Shown: piece after piece, positions 46,173 through 55,454 of the stretch
Position numbering within the stretch: position 1 is the first letter of the stretch
How the letters are laid out: the number at the start of each line of letters is the position of its first letter
Assembly (NCBI GenBank): GCA_021815405.1
Contig: JAKAGV010000007.1
Coordinates: 117,888-181,887, forward strand
From: Bacteroidota bacterium
GTDB taxonomy: Bacteria; Bacteroidota; Ignavibacteria; Ignavibacteriales; Ignavibacteriaceae
Reading direction: 5' to 3'
DNA length: 64,000 nt
Notes under the pieces: generated by a model
Databases searched by the model: none
What the model was told of the DNA's origin: nothing
The model's input: the letters and a program-made list of their open reading frames with translations, nothing else
Made by a program: the position numbers and the translations under genes

Positions 46173-47180
46173 ATGAAGATGGTTTTAAAGATATTATCAA
46201 TTTCAATTTTACTATTAGCTGCTGCTGCCGCGCAATCAAAAGTCGGGACGACTGCAGCTAATTTTCTTACAATTCCCGAAGGACCAAGAGCATCGGGAAT
46301 GGGAGGTGCTTTTGTGGCGGTTGCAAACGATGTTACTGCTGCATACTGGAACCCGGGTGGATTGTCGCTGCTTACAGATAATGAATTTAATGTAAGTCAT
46401 GCCGGCTGGCTTGTAGGTACAAATTTAAATTGGCTTGGATTTGTTTATAAAATTGATGCTAATAATGCAGTAGCCATAAGTGTGAATCAACTTGATTACG
46501 GTAGTGAAGATATTACCACAGAAATGCAGCCGATGGGAACAGGCGAACAATGGGATGCTCAGGATATTTCAGTGGGTTTAAGTTATGCACGAAATCTTAC
46601 TGATAGATTTTCAATCGGCGGAACGTTTAAATATATCCAGCAGCGGATTTGGATGGAAAGCGCTTCCGGTTTTGCTTTAGACTTAGGCTTGTTGTTCAAT
46701 ACTCAATATCAAGGATTAAGGATTGGAATGGACATTGCAAACTTCGGTACGGAATTAAAACTCGACGGAGAAAATCTTTTAATACCTGCTGATGTAGATC
46801 CTGCTCATACCGGCAACAACAAAACCATTGCGGCAAGCCTGCAGACTGACTCCTGGCCTCTTCCGCTGATGTTTACTGTCGGAGTCGGTATTGATCCAAT
46901 CCAAACTGATTTATGGAAGTGGACTTTAGCAACTGACGCAGTTTATCCAAATAACCAGACAGCATATTTAAATCTCGGCACAGAACTGATATGGCATAAT
47001 ATATTATCACTTCGTGTTGGGTATAATTCATTATTTAAAGAAGATTCTGAACAAAATCTTACTGCAGGATTGGGCATTCAATACAATATCGGTCCGTTTA
47101 CTGCAAGGTTCGATTACAGTTATATGAATTTCGGAATCTTCACTCAGATTTCCAGGTATGCATTAACCATAATCTTCTAA
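46173..47180 (+). CDS. PorV/PorQ-family outer-membrane protein
   Basis: 335-aa beta-barrel of the PorV/PorQ family, with a signal peptide (about 1-20). The conserved N-terminal segment FLTIPEGPRASGMGGAFVAVA followed by YWNPGGL is the family hallmark. In T9SS, PorV shuttles cargo from the translocon to the attachment complex. Copies next to individual cargo genes are thought to serve those cargos. It sits between two T9SS proteins (24 bases after the first, 43 before the second), which fits that role. Confidence 0.85.
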   Translation: MKMVLKILSISILLLAAAAAQSKVGTTAANFLTIPEGPRASGMGGAFVAVANDVTAAYWNPGGLSLLTDNEFNVSHAGWLVGTNLNWLGFVYKIDANNAVAISVNQLDYGSEDITTEMQPMGTGEQWDAQDISVGLSYARNLTDRFSIGGTFKYIQQRIWMESASGFALDLGLLFNTQYQGLRIGMDIANFGTELKLDGENLLIPADVDPAHTGNNKTIAASLQTDSWPLPLMFTVGVGIDPIQTDLWKWTLATDAVYPNNQTAYLNLGTELIWHNILSLRVGYNSLFKEDSEQNLTAGLGIQYNIGPFTARFDYSYMNFGIFTQISRYALTIIF

Positions 47181-47223
47181 CATTAAATAAAAATCAAATT
47201 CACAAAACAAAATTGAGGCACAT

Positions 47224-48756
47224 ATGAAAAAACTCTTATTACTTTTTGTACTATTTGTTTTCGGAGCGGCAGCATATTCTCAGGTTCCGATTACATTTTC
47301 GGTCAATATGACAGTGCAAGCTCAAGAAGGCAACTTCAATCCGGCTACTGACCATATTTATATACGGGGCAATTTCCAGAAAGCGGTTGGAGATACAATT
47401 GACTGGGGTGGAACTACTTTTACCGCTTCCGATGCAAACAATGACACGATTTATACTTTAACGATTAATTTCCCTGACAGTCTGGTAGGAAAAACTTTTG
47501 AGTACAAATTTGTTATCAATGATGGCGGATGGGAAAATCTTCCTACTAATGCAACATATCCTACAGGCAACAGAAGGCTTACAGTTGCATTACCATCAAT
47601 GACTTTGCCAGTTGTTTATTACAGTGATGAAAGTGTTGTAATAATACCCGTAACAAACACAATTAATTTTACGGCGGATCTATCATCAATTTATGGAACG
47701 GGAACAGGACACTTTGATCCTGATCGTGACTCTGTCCTTTTGATGGGACTTGATTGGGTCGGTGCTAAAGTTACCGGTGGTGTAAGAAAAATGACGGCAG
47801 ATCCTTTCCAACCCTGGATCTATACAACATCAATGGTAATTAAAGGCAATGCAGGTGACTCTACTAAATGGAAACTTAAAGCATATCCGGACGGCGACTT
47901 CTTTAACGGCGGTTGGGAAGTTTCTAACGATAAATGGACAAAGATTCAACCGGAAGGTTCGGTTATTAACATACCTTCATTCGTTCCTGATATTTATCCT
48001 GTTGAGCCTGCTTTAGCTACGGATGCAAATGTGTTATTTCAAGTAAACATGAACAATGCGGTAAACCGATATACACAACAGAAGATAGATGTTAAGACAA
48101 TATTGTTTGTCGGTTTAAAAGGACAAAATCCTACTTTAGGTGGGTGGGCTGGTGACTGGCTGCCCTCAGATACTTCGGCAGGAAATCTAATTCCTTTAAA
48201 TGATAAGGGAATTAACGGAGACAAAGTAGCGGGCGACGGAATTTTTTCGGCTATTGTTACTTTTCCTGCAGGCAATATAGGCGGTCCGAGTCTTTACAAA
48301 TATGGAATGTTTTACACCGGCGAAGATACTGTCAACGGCGGTTATCATCCTATGGATAATGAATTTACCGACGGCTCAGTCAATCATTATCTGAATGTTT
48401 CAGATGGACCGATGCTTACAATTAATGATACGTTTGGAGATGCAACCTATGTAAGAGTTACTGATGTTAAGAAATCTAACAATGAAATTCCTTCTAAGTT
48501 TACTCTTGAGCAGAATTATCCAAATCCATTCAATCCAAGCACAATAATTAAGTACAGCATCTCTAAGAGTTCGATGGTAGTATTAAAAGTTTATAATATC
48601 CTCGGACAGGAAGTTGCGACATTGGTTAATAAAGAACAAAATTCAGGCAATTACGAATTATCTTTTAATGCATCAAAGTTATCAAGCGGCGTGTATATCT
48701 ATAACTTAACATCCGGCAGCTTTTCTTCTTCCAAGAAAATGCTATTGCTTAAGTGA
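47224..48756 (+). CDS. Secreted carbohydrate-binding-like protein with T9SS sorting domain
   Basis: 510 aa with a signal peptide (about 1-20, AAYS|QV). Two or three beta-sandwich repeats of about 110-130 residues follow, each beginning with a motif of the (I/V)xFxVNM type (ITFSVNMTVQ near 25, INFTADLSS near 150, VLFQVNMNNA near 272). Their FNP..D.(I/V)(Y/L)(I/L)(R/M)G pattern is like starch-binding CBM or SusE/SusF modules. The sorting domain occupies about 420-510 (NYPNPFNPSTI, KKMLLLK). No catalytic residues are seen. I infer surface binding of the same glucan that the two glycosidases downstream attack. A strong hairpin terminator follows. Confidence 0.72.
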   Translation: MKKLLLLFVLFVFGAAAYSQVPITFSVNMTVQAQEGNFNPATDHIYIRGNFQKAVGDTIDWGGTTFTASDANNDTIYTLTINFPDSLVGKTFEYKFVINDGGWENLPTNATYPTGNRRLTVALPSMTLPVVYYSDESVVIIPVTNTINFTADLSSIYGTGTGHFDPDRDSVLLMGLDWVGAKVTGGVRKMTADPFQPWIYTTSMVIKGNAGDSTKWKLKAYPDGDFFNGGWEVSNDKWTKIQPEGSVINIPSFVPDIYPVEPALATDANVLFQVNMNNAVNRYTQQKIDVKTILFVGLKGQNPTLGGWAGDWLPSDTSAGNLIPLNDKGINGDKVAGDGIFSAIVTFPAGNIGGPSLYKYGMFYTGEDTVNGGYHPMDNEFTDGSVNHYLNVSDGPMLTINDTFGDATYVRVTDVKKSNNEIPSKFTLEQNYPNPFNPSTIIKYSISKSSMVVLKVYNILGQEVATLVNKEQNSGNYELSFNASKLSSGVYIYNLTSGSFSSSKKMLLLK

Positions 48757-48778
48757 TTGTCTAACGCTGCCCCTAAGC

Positions 48779-48806
48779 GTGAGGCTCATTGCAAAGTGAG
48801 CCTCAC
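48779..48806 (+). terminator. Strong hairpin terminator
   Basis: GTGAGGCTCA (48779-48788) and TGAGCCTCAC (48797-48806) form a perfect 10-bp stem with an 8-base loop, followed by ATTATTA. It lies 23 bases after the T9SS protein stop and may end the symporter-to-CBM transcript or reduce flow into the glycosidase genes. Confidence 0.7.
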
Positions 48807-48842
48807 ATTATTATGATGAATAGATTTAATAATTGGTGAAAA

Positions 48843-51521
48843 ATGAAATACCTGTTGATATTATTAGTTATAATTAGCTTACCTTTATCTGCTCAGAATG
48901 TATTATTTGATTCGAATGATTTTAAAATTAAACCAGACAGAGTAATTCAAGAGAAGTACGAAGCCGTTGCCAAATCAAGAGAAGAAATTACTTCTACTTA
49001 TAGAAGCGGTTATGAGTTAAAAACTCCGAATGAACTAACATTTAAGTTCAGTATAAACGGTTTTGATAATGAAAACGATCACGGAAAAGATCATCATTTA
49101 ATTATTGATTCCCAAAATGGGAAGTTCATTTCACCAATTTATAAATTCGGTCAACCCGATCCGCAGGATGCAGGCGGAAAAGACGGTTATCTTTCCGAGG
49201 ATACTGATCTTCTTCTCCGAGTAGATATGAGAAATGTTATAAATGATTTTAAAACCAAAGGTTATTTTGAAACATTCAAAAGAGAAAAGATATATGCAAA
49301 AGATTTTAAAGGAGTTTATGTTGCCGGTAGTACCTCTCCGCTTACCTGGAATTTTGAAACACTCAGCAGTCAACCTCAATATAAGCTTAGTGATGAAAAC
49401 GGTGATGGTATTTATGAAATAAAAATTCACATAAATAAAGTGCAGCATCCCGGTGACAGACAAGAAAAATATTTTCGTTGGAAATTAAGCAAAGATATTT
49501 CAAGTTTCCCTCAATATAAATCACCCGATATTTTAATCGATGCACTATACAATCAAGCGTTGGAAGAGATGCTGCTTGATGTACGACCAGACGATGCCTT
49601 CATGGCAGGTGAAAAATGGCCGGGGGTTTGGACACGCGACATAAGCTACAGTATTTTACTTTCACTTGCGATTATCAATCCGGATGCATCTAAAACAAGT
49701 TTGATGGCAAAGGTGAAGAACGATAGGATAATTCAGGATACTGGTACAGGAGGCGCATGGCCGGTTTCATCTGACCGGCTTGTGTGGGCGCTTGCAGCCT
49801 GGGAAGTTTATCTTTCCACCGGAGATATTGAGTGGCTTAAATCAAGCTATAAAATAATTAAAAATTCGGTTGAAGATGATCTGAACACAGTTTATGATCC
49901 GGCAACAGGTTTGTTTAGAGGCGAATCATCATTCCTGGATTGGCGTGAGCAAACATATCCGCGCTGGATGGATCCGAAAGATATTTATTCATCCAAAAAT
50001 CTCGGAACAAATGCGGTACATTACCAGGCAATAAAAATCCTTGCAGAGATGGCAAAAATTCTTGGCGAGCCGTCTGCGAAATATCTAAAAATCGCTTCAT
50101 CTGTAAAAGAAGAAATGAACAAGCTGTTTTGGATTAAAGAAAAAAAATATTACGGTCAGTATTTATATGGAAGAAATTATTTTTCATTATCGCCAAAATC
50201 CGAAGCGCTGGGTGAAGCTTTAAGTGTTTTGTTTGGAATAGCAGGAAAAGAAAGGGAAAGAGAAATTGTATCTAAAACTCCGGTAACCAAATACGGAATT
50301 ACATGCATTTATCCGCAGACACCAAATCTTCCTCCGTATCATAACGATGCTGTATGGCCATTCGTAGAATCATTTTGGGCGTGGGCATCTGCAAAGGCAG
50401 GCAATACTAAATCTGTTGAACATGCCCTGGCATCTATTTACAGAGCGGCTGCATTATTTTCAACAAATAAAGAAAACATGGTAGCAAGCACCGGAGATTA
50501 CCTTGGGACAGAAATTAATTCCGATCGACAGCTTTGGAGCATTGCTGGAAATCTTGCTTTAATTTATCGGGTAATCTTTGGAATCTCATTAGGGCAGAAT
50601 TCAATTTCGTTCCATCCTTTTATTCCAAAAGAATTCGGGAATGAGAGAACACTAAATAATTTTAAACTGCGAAATGCAGTGTTTAATATAACCATTAATG
50701 GCTTCGGAGATAAAGTAAAAAACATAAAATTAGATGGAGTAATAATCAAAGGGAATAAAGTCGCGGCAGCTCTGAAAGGCAATCATCAAATAGTAATTGA
50801 GATGAATAATGATATGAGAACTGATTCACAGATAAATTTTGTAAAAGATAATTTTTCACCGGAAACACCAGCGGTGGAAATTGAAGGAAGTAAATTGTTA
50901 TGGCAGCAGGTTGAAGGAGCATTGTATTATTCAGTATTTAAAAACGGGAAAATATTAGCCACTATTAAATCAACACAATTTGAAGTTCCTACAGAGAACC
51001 AATATGCTGAATATCAGGTTATTGCAGTAGACAAAAATGGTAATCAATCATTTCTAAGCAAACCGGTTTATGTAATTTTGGGGAAAAATAAAATTACAGT
51101 TCAAGCTGAAAGTAAAATCAATGGCGGCGAAGAAAAAGTCGATGGATACACTGGCAAAGGTTATGTACTATTAGATAAAAATAAATTCCCCCGACAAGAA
51201 ATCAAGTTTGATATTGATGTTCCGATGAATGGTGAATACAGCATTGATTTTCGTTACGCTAATGGGAATGGACCGATAAATACTGATAACAAATGCGCAG
51301 TTAGAACACTTAAAATTAATGGTAAGATTGCCGGTGCTATTGTATTTCCACAGAGAGGTGTTAACAACTGGACAAATTGGGGGTACAGTAATTCGATTTT
51401 AAGTTATCTTAAAAAAGGAAGACAAACACTAATATTAGTTTTTACTCCTTCGGATAATAATATGAATTTAGAAACAAATTCCGCACTGCTGGACTTTATT
51501 AGATTAACAAAGATTAATTAG
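48843..51521 (+). CDS. Six-hairpin glycoside hydrolase with C-terminal carbohydrate-binding module
   Basis: 892 aa with a signal peptide (1-17, LSA|QN). A beta-sandwich lies at about 120-215. A six-hairpin (alpha/alpha)6 barrel fills about 235-650, with WPGVWTRDISYS (258-269), FLDWREQTYPRWMDP and YHNDAVWPFVESFWAW as the conserved active-site-side segments. An FN3-like domain at about 675-740 is followed by a CBM35/CBM6-like sandwich (about 752-892). It has no sorting domain, so periplasmic or differently secreted location is likely. The family within the six-hairpin clan (GH15, GH63, amylo-1,6-glucosidase-like) is not settled. With GH66 downstream, an exo-acting glucosidase on isomalto-oligosaccharides is my inference. 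Confidence 0.72.
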   Translation: MKYLLILLVIISLPLSAQNVLFDSNDFKIKPDRVIQEKYEAVAKSREEITSTYRSGYELKTPNELTFKFSINGFDNENDHGKDHHLIIDSQNGKFISPIYKFGQPDPQDAGGKDGYLSEDTDLLLRVDMRNVINDFKTKGYFETFKREKIYAKDFKGVYVAGSTSPLTWNFETLSSQPQYKLSDENGDGIYEIKIHINKVQHPGDRQEKYFRWKLSKDISSFPQYKSPDILIDALYNQALEEMLLDVRPDDAFMAGEKWPGVWTRDISYSILLSLAIINPDASKTSLMAKVKNDRIIQDTGTGGAWPVSSDRLVWALAAWEVYLSTGDIEWLKSSYKIIKNSVEDDLNTVYDPATGLFRGESSFLDWREQTYPRWMDPKDIYSSKNLGTNAVHYQAIKILAEMAKILGEPSAKYLKIASSVKEEMNKLFWIKEKKYYGQYLYGRNYFSLSPKSEALGEALSVLFGIAGKEREREIVSKTPVTKYGITCIYPQTPNLPPYHNDAVWPFVESFWAWASAKAGNTKSVEHALASIYRAAALFSTNKENMVASTGDYLGTEINSDRQLWSIAGNLALIYRVIFGISLGQNSISFHPFIPKEFGNERTLNNFKLRNAVFNITINGFGDKVKNIKLDGVIIKGNKVAAALKGNHQIVIEMNNDMRTDSQINFVKDNFSPETPAVEIEGSKLLWQQVEGALYYSVFKNGKILATIKSTQFEVPTENQYAEYQVIAVDKNGNQSFLSKPVYVILGKNKITVQAESKINGGEEKVDGYTGKGYVLLDKNKFPRQEIKFDIDVPMNGEYSIDFRYANGNGPINTDNKCAVRTLKINGKIAGAIVFPQRGVNNWTNWGYSNSILSYLKKGRQTLILVFTPSDNNMNLETNSALLDFIRLTKIN

Positions 51522-51567
51522 TTTGATTAATTTAAGGGGAAGAAAATAAAATATATATCGGCGAAGA

Positions 51568-53628
51568 ATGAAAAAATTGTTTTTAGTTTTCTCTACAATC
51601 TATTTTTTATGCTTGGTAACTTCAACTGAAGCAGAGGTAAACATCACCGGTTTGCAGGCAGATTATTTTGCAAAAGTTGAAACAAATCTTGCAAGATATT
51701 CGCCGGGTGACACTGTAAATTTTACAGCCTTATTCAATTCCTTGCCAGCAGGATGTATACTTCAAATAAAATATTTTCATCTTGATGATATAATTTATGA
51801 ACAATCTGTCCGACTTGCGAGTAGTTTAACAATTGGTTGGAGTTGGATAACTCCTCAGAAAGATTATCAAGGTTACTTAGCTGTAATCTCCTTGATGCAA
51901 AATAATCAGCAGCTTGACGAAGAAACAATTGCTATTGATGTTTCTTCGAGCTGGAAATATTTTCCGCGGTATGGATTTTTGTCTAGTTATCCTCAGCTAA
52001 GTATTGACAGTATAAAATCTGTTATAGGAAATTTAAATAGATATCATATAAATGGAATTCAATTTTATGATTGGCAGTATAAGCACAACATGCCACTTAA
52101 AGGTACTCCAACAAATCCAGCGCCTTACTGGAATGATATAGCTAACCGGACAAATTATTTTTCAACTGTTAAAGATTATATCAATGAAGTTCATAGGCAT
52201 AATATGATGGCAATGTCCTATAATCTTCTTTACGGTGCTTACGATGATGCCTACCAGGACGGCGTTGATCTTGACGGCTGGGGATTATATAAAGATCAAT
52301 ATCATCAAACTAGATGGATGTATTCTCTTCCGACAGGCTGGGCGAGTAATTTAATCTTTATGGATCCTTCGAATACAGCATGGCAGTCATATCTATTCAA
52401 TCAGGAAAGAAAAGCTTTCCAGGCACTTCCTTTCGACGGCTGGCATGTAGATCAGGTAGGAGACAATGGAATAATGTACAATTACTCTGGTAAGCTGGTT
52501 AGCGTAAGCGATACATTTAATGGTTTCCTTAAAGCGGCTAAAGACTCTCTCAATGTCAATCTTGTAATGAATGCAGTAAATCAATACGGTCAGCAGGGGA
52601 TATCACTTGCACCGGTAGATTTTTTGTATTCAGAAGTTTGGGATCCAAACATTACATATGCTGATCTTGTAAGAATCATCTCTACAAATTCGTTTTATTG
52701 CAGTGGTAAAATGAATTCAGTTTTAGCTGCTTATGTTAATTACAACCTTGCAAATAGTCCCGGTTACTTTAACACTCCAGGAGTTATACTTCTCGATGCA
52801 GTAATCTTTGCTGCCGGAGGTTCGCATATCGAACTTGGAGAGCATATGTTAGGCAAAGAATATTTTCCTAATAGTAATCTGCAAATGAAGGATGATTTGA
52901 AAGAAGCCATGATAAGATATTATGACTTTCTTTGTGCCTATGAAAATGTTTTAAGAGACAGCGTTACATCGACTAAAATAAATATTACAGCAAGCTCGGG
53001 TATTAATCTTGCCACATCGCCTCAGCAAGGTACTGTGTGGTATTTTTCAAAAACGAAGGGGGACTTGCAGGTAATTCATTTGATCAATTTTGTCAAAGCA
53101 AATTCAATCTTATGGCGGGACGCAAACGGTACGCAAGTGTATCCGGATACAATTACAAATTTGCCCTTATCATTGACAGCTACCTCAAAAGTAAATAGAA
53201 TATGGATTGCCTCACCCGACTTTGACAAGTGCTCACCTTCGGATGTTCCTTTTACTGAAAGTAATGGCACAGCTACATTCGTTGTACCTTCATTAAATTA
53301 TTGGGATATGATTGTTGTGGAATATTCTACTGGCACTTCTTCTATAGAAAACGAAAATGAAGTTGAACATGATTATTCATTAGAGCAGAACTATCCAAAT
53401 CCATTCAATCCGCAGACTGTAATTCCTTTCAGAATGAAAGACTCCGGTAACGTTCAGTTATCAGTTTATAACATTCTTGGCAGTAGAGTCTTCAATAAGA
53501 CTTTTCACGGACACCAAGGGCAGAATGAATTTACTTTTAATGGCAATAATCTTGAAAGCGGTGTTTATTTTTATCAATTGCGAATTGATAGTTATTCCTC
53601 TGTAAGAAAAATGATTTATTTAAAATAA
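51568..53628 (+). CDS. GH66 dextranase / cycloisomaltooligosaccharide glucanotransferase-like enzyme, T9SS cargo
   Basis: 686 aa with a signal peptide (about 1-22, TEA|EV). An N-terminal beta-domain (about 25-120) is followed by a TIM barrel starting PRYGFLSSY (about 133). GH66-type active-site segments are HVDQVGD with Asp295 (nucleophile candidate) and YSEVWD with Glu356 (acid/base candidate). The spacing is close to, but a little shorter than, the known dextranases. The C-terminal ~85 residues are a T9SS sorting domain (NYPNPFNPQT, ending KMIYLK). By family knowledge it cuts alpha-1,6-glucan internally or cyclises it. It ends the utilisation locus, 46 bases after the six-hairpin glycosidase. 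Confidence 0.78.
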   Translation: MKKLFLVFSTIYFLCLVTSTEAEVNITGLQADYFAKVETNLARYSPGDTVNFTALFNSLPAGCILQIKYFHLDDIIYEQSVRLASSLTIGWSWITPQKDYQGYLAVISLMQNNQQLDEETIAIDVSSSWKYFPRYGFLSSYPQLSIDSIKSVIGNLNRYHINGIQFYDWQYKHNMPLKGTPTNPAPYWNDIANRTNYFSTVKDYINEVHRHNMMAMSYNLLYGAYDDAYQDGVDLDGWGLYKDQYHQTRWMYSLPTGWASNLIFMDPSNTAWQSYLFNQERKAFQALPFDGWHVDQVGDNGIMYNYSGKLVSVSDTFNGFLKAAKDSLNVNLVMNAVNQYGQQGISLAPVDFLYSEVWDPNITYADLVRIISTNSFYCSGKMNSVLAAYVNYNLANSPGYFNTPGVILLDAVIFAAGGSHIELGEHMLGKEYFPNSNLQMKDDLKEAMIRYYDFLCAYENVLRDSVTSTKINITASSGINLATSPQQGTVWYFSKTKGDLQVIHLINFVKANSILWRDANGTQVYPDTITNLPLSLTATSKVNRIWIASPDFDKCSPSDVPFTESNGTATFVVPSLNYWDMIVVEYSTGTSSIENENEVEHDYSLEQNYPNPFNPQTVIPFRMKDSGNVQLSVYNILGSRVFNKTFHGHQGQNEFTFNGNNLESGVYFYQLRIDSYSSVRKMIYLK

Positions 53629-53783
53629 TATTTCCAAATTCCCGGTAATCTTTTATGAAGTTTATAGGGGAAATTGAAAGTCGAAAAGATGTAGTTTAAT
53701 TCTCAAATGGAACAATAGTTTATCAAAGTGTTACCTAGGCTCTCCTTATGATGAGGGGAAAGCATTAAATAAATTAAACATTC

Positions 53784-55454
53784 TTAAAAACGAATAAGCT
53801 GTAACCTTCCTGGTTGATCCGGTTCTTTCCGATTCGGTGGTTCGGAGTTATCATTTATTTCATTCATTACATCTTTAATAACGCCGAGCGAGCGTTGGCT
53901 TAACAAATCTATTTTTACTAATCCCATGTCTTCGATAGGATACATGTCCGGCTGTGTAACAATAATTCCAAGACCTTTGTTCTTCGCATACTCAAGCGCA
54001 ACATAATTCGTTATCGGCTTCTGCGTAATTACTATTCCCGACGGGTGTATGCTTAAATGTCTTGGATAAGAAGAAAGCTGTGCGGCAACCTCAACGATTG
54101 ATTTCCACGGCTCCGATTTGAAGTTAAGTGATTTTGCTTCGGGAAAATTTTCTGCAATCTCCATTAAGTTCTTTGCGCTTGTCCATGGAATAAATTTGCT
54201 GAACTTCGATATCTCGCCTTCGGAGATGCCGAAAGCCTTTGCGACCTCGCGGAATGCCGACCTTGCGCGGAAGGTTACGGTGGTCGAGATCATTGCAACT
54301 TTATCGTATCCGTATTTCTCAAAAACGTATTTAATAATTTCATCTCTTTCTTTCCAGCTAAAATCCAGGTCAACGTCCGGCGGCGAAGTTCTGCCGCGGT
54401 TCAAAAACCTTTCGAAGTACAGGTTATATTTAATCGGATCGACTTCCGTAAATCGAAGGCAATAAGAGACAAGACTGTTGGCAGCGGAGCCTCTGCCGAT
54501 ATGCATCATGCCGCGCTTCTTTGCCTCATTAACAATATCCCACACGACTAAGAAATAATCGGAATATCCAAGCTCGTCAATTACTTCAAGCTCATATTGA
54601 AGGCGCTTTACGGCTTGCTCAGTTATCGGCTTGTAGCGCTCTTCAAGCCCGCGGAAAGAAATTTTCCAGAGGAATGAAAATGCCGTCTCTTCTCCGCTTA
54701 GCGGGAAGGAAGGAAATTTAAGACTGCCGAGATCAAGATTGACATTGCATGACTGTGCAATCTTCTCAGCGTTCCAAACAGCTTCGGGAAGAGCACGCCA
54801 AATTTTTTTCAATTCATCCGGTGTTTTAAGAAAAAATTCTTCATCGACAAGATCATCTTCTGAAATGTTGTCGATTGTCGTATTCAATCTTATTGCAGAG
54901 ACAACCTTGTGCAGAAGAAAATCTTTTGCTCTAAGAAAATATGCCGGATGTGAAGCTGCAATCTGGAGGTTATTGCTCTTTGCGTAGTCAAAAAGCTGCC
55001 GGGTTTTCTTTTTCTGTTTCTCGTTTATTACGAGCTCAACAAAAAGATTTTTGCGGAGCGAAGGGGTTATTCTTATCTGTTTAAGAAGTTCTATTGAAGA
55101 TGTAAGAATGAATAAGTTATCCGGCGGCTGCTGGAAAATCTTCGGGAGGGAAAAGTCTTCCTTCAGCTTTCTCGAAGTAATCAGCTTGCAAAGCATGGAG
55201 TAGCCTTCATTGTTCTTTGCAAGAAAGATTGCGTTTAGATTTTTGTTTTTGGGATCGTCAATCCATACGCCGAGGATCGGCTTAATGCCCTGTTCATTCG
55301 CAGCTTTAGCAAACTGGATAAGTCCGTACATCGCGTTGGTATCCGTAAGAGAAACGTAACGGCTGTCGGACTTTTTTGCGAACGATACAAGCTCGTCGAT
55401 AGGAATGGTTCCTTCCAAAAGAGAATAATTTGAATGTGCGTGTAAAGTGAACAT
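53784..55454 (-). CDS. dnaE: DNA polymerase III alpha-type polymerase, N-terminal half (split dnaE)
   Basis: 556 aa, the first half of a DnaE/DnaE2-type C-family polymerase. The PHP domain starts TLHAHSNYSLLEG (about 3-15), with LTDTNAMYG where LTDHGxxYG is usual, so the PHP metal site may be altered. The palm begins near 290. The catalytic aspartates are in PPDVDLDFSW (two of them) and LVKIDLLSQRSLG (the third). The protein ends about 25 residues later with a non-conserved tail (PPNRKEPDQPGRLQLIRF), so the fingers and everything after are missing. The start overlaps the dinB stop by one base (TAATG). The matching C-terminal half is at 56679-58370 on the opposite strand. No intein motif is seen at the end. 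Confidence 0.85.
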   Translation of the reverse strand: MFTLHAHSNYSLLEGTIPIDELVSFAKKSDSRYVSLTDTNAMYGLIQFAKAANEQGIKPILGVWIDDPKNKNLNAIFLAKNNEGYSMLCKLITSRKLKEDFSLPKIFQQPPDNLFILTSSIELLKQIRITPSLRKNLFVELVINEKQKKKTRQLFDYAKSNNLQIAASHPAYFLRAKDFLLHKVVSAIRLNTTIDNISEDDLVDEEFFLKTPDELKKIWRALPEAVWNAEKIAQSCNVNLDLGSLKFPSFPLSGEETAFSFLWKISFRGLEERYKPITEQAVKRLQYELEVIDELGYSDYFLVVWDIVNEAKKRGMMHIGRGSAANSLVSYCLRFTEVDPIKYNLYFERFLNRGRTSPPDVDLDFSWKERDEIIKYVFEKYGYDKVAMISTTVTFRARSAFREVAKAFGISEGEISKFSKFIPWTSAKNLMEIAENFPEAKSLNFKSEPWKSIVEVAAQLSSYPRHLSIHPSGIVITQKPITNYVALEYAKNKGLGIIVTQPDMYPIEDMGLVKIDLLSQRSLGVIKDVMNEINDNSEPPNRKEPDQPGRLQLIRF

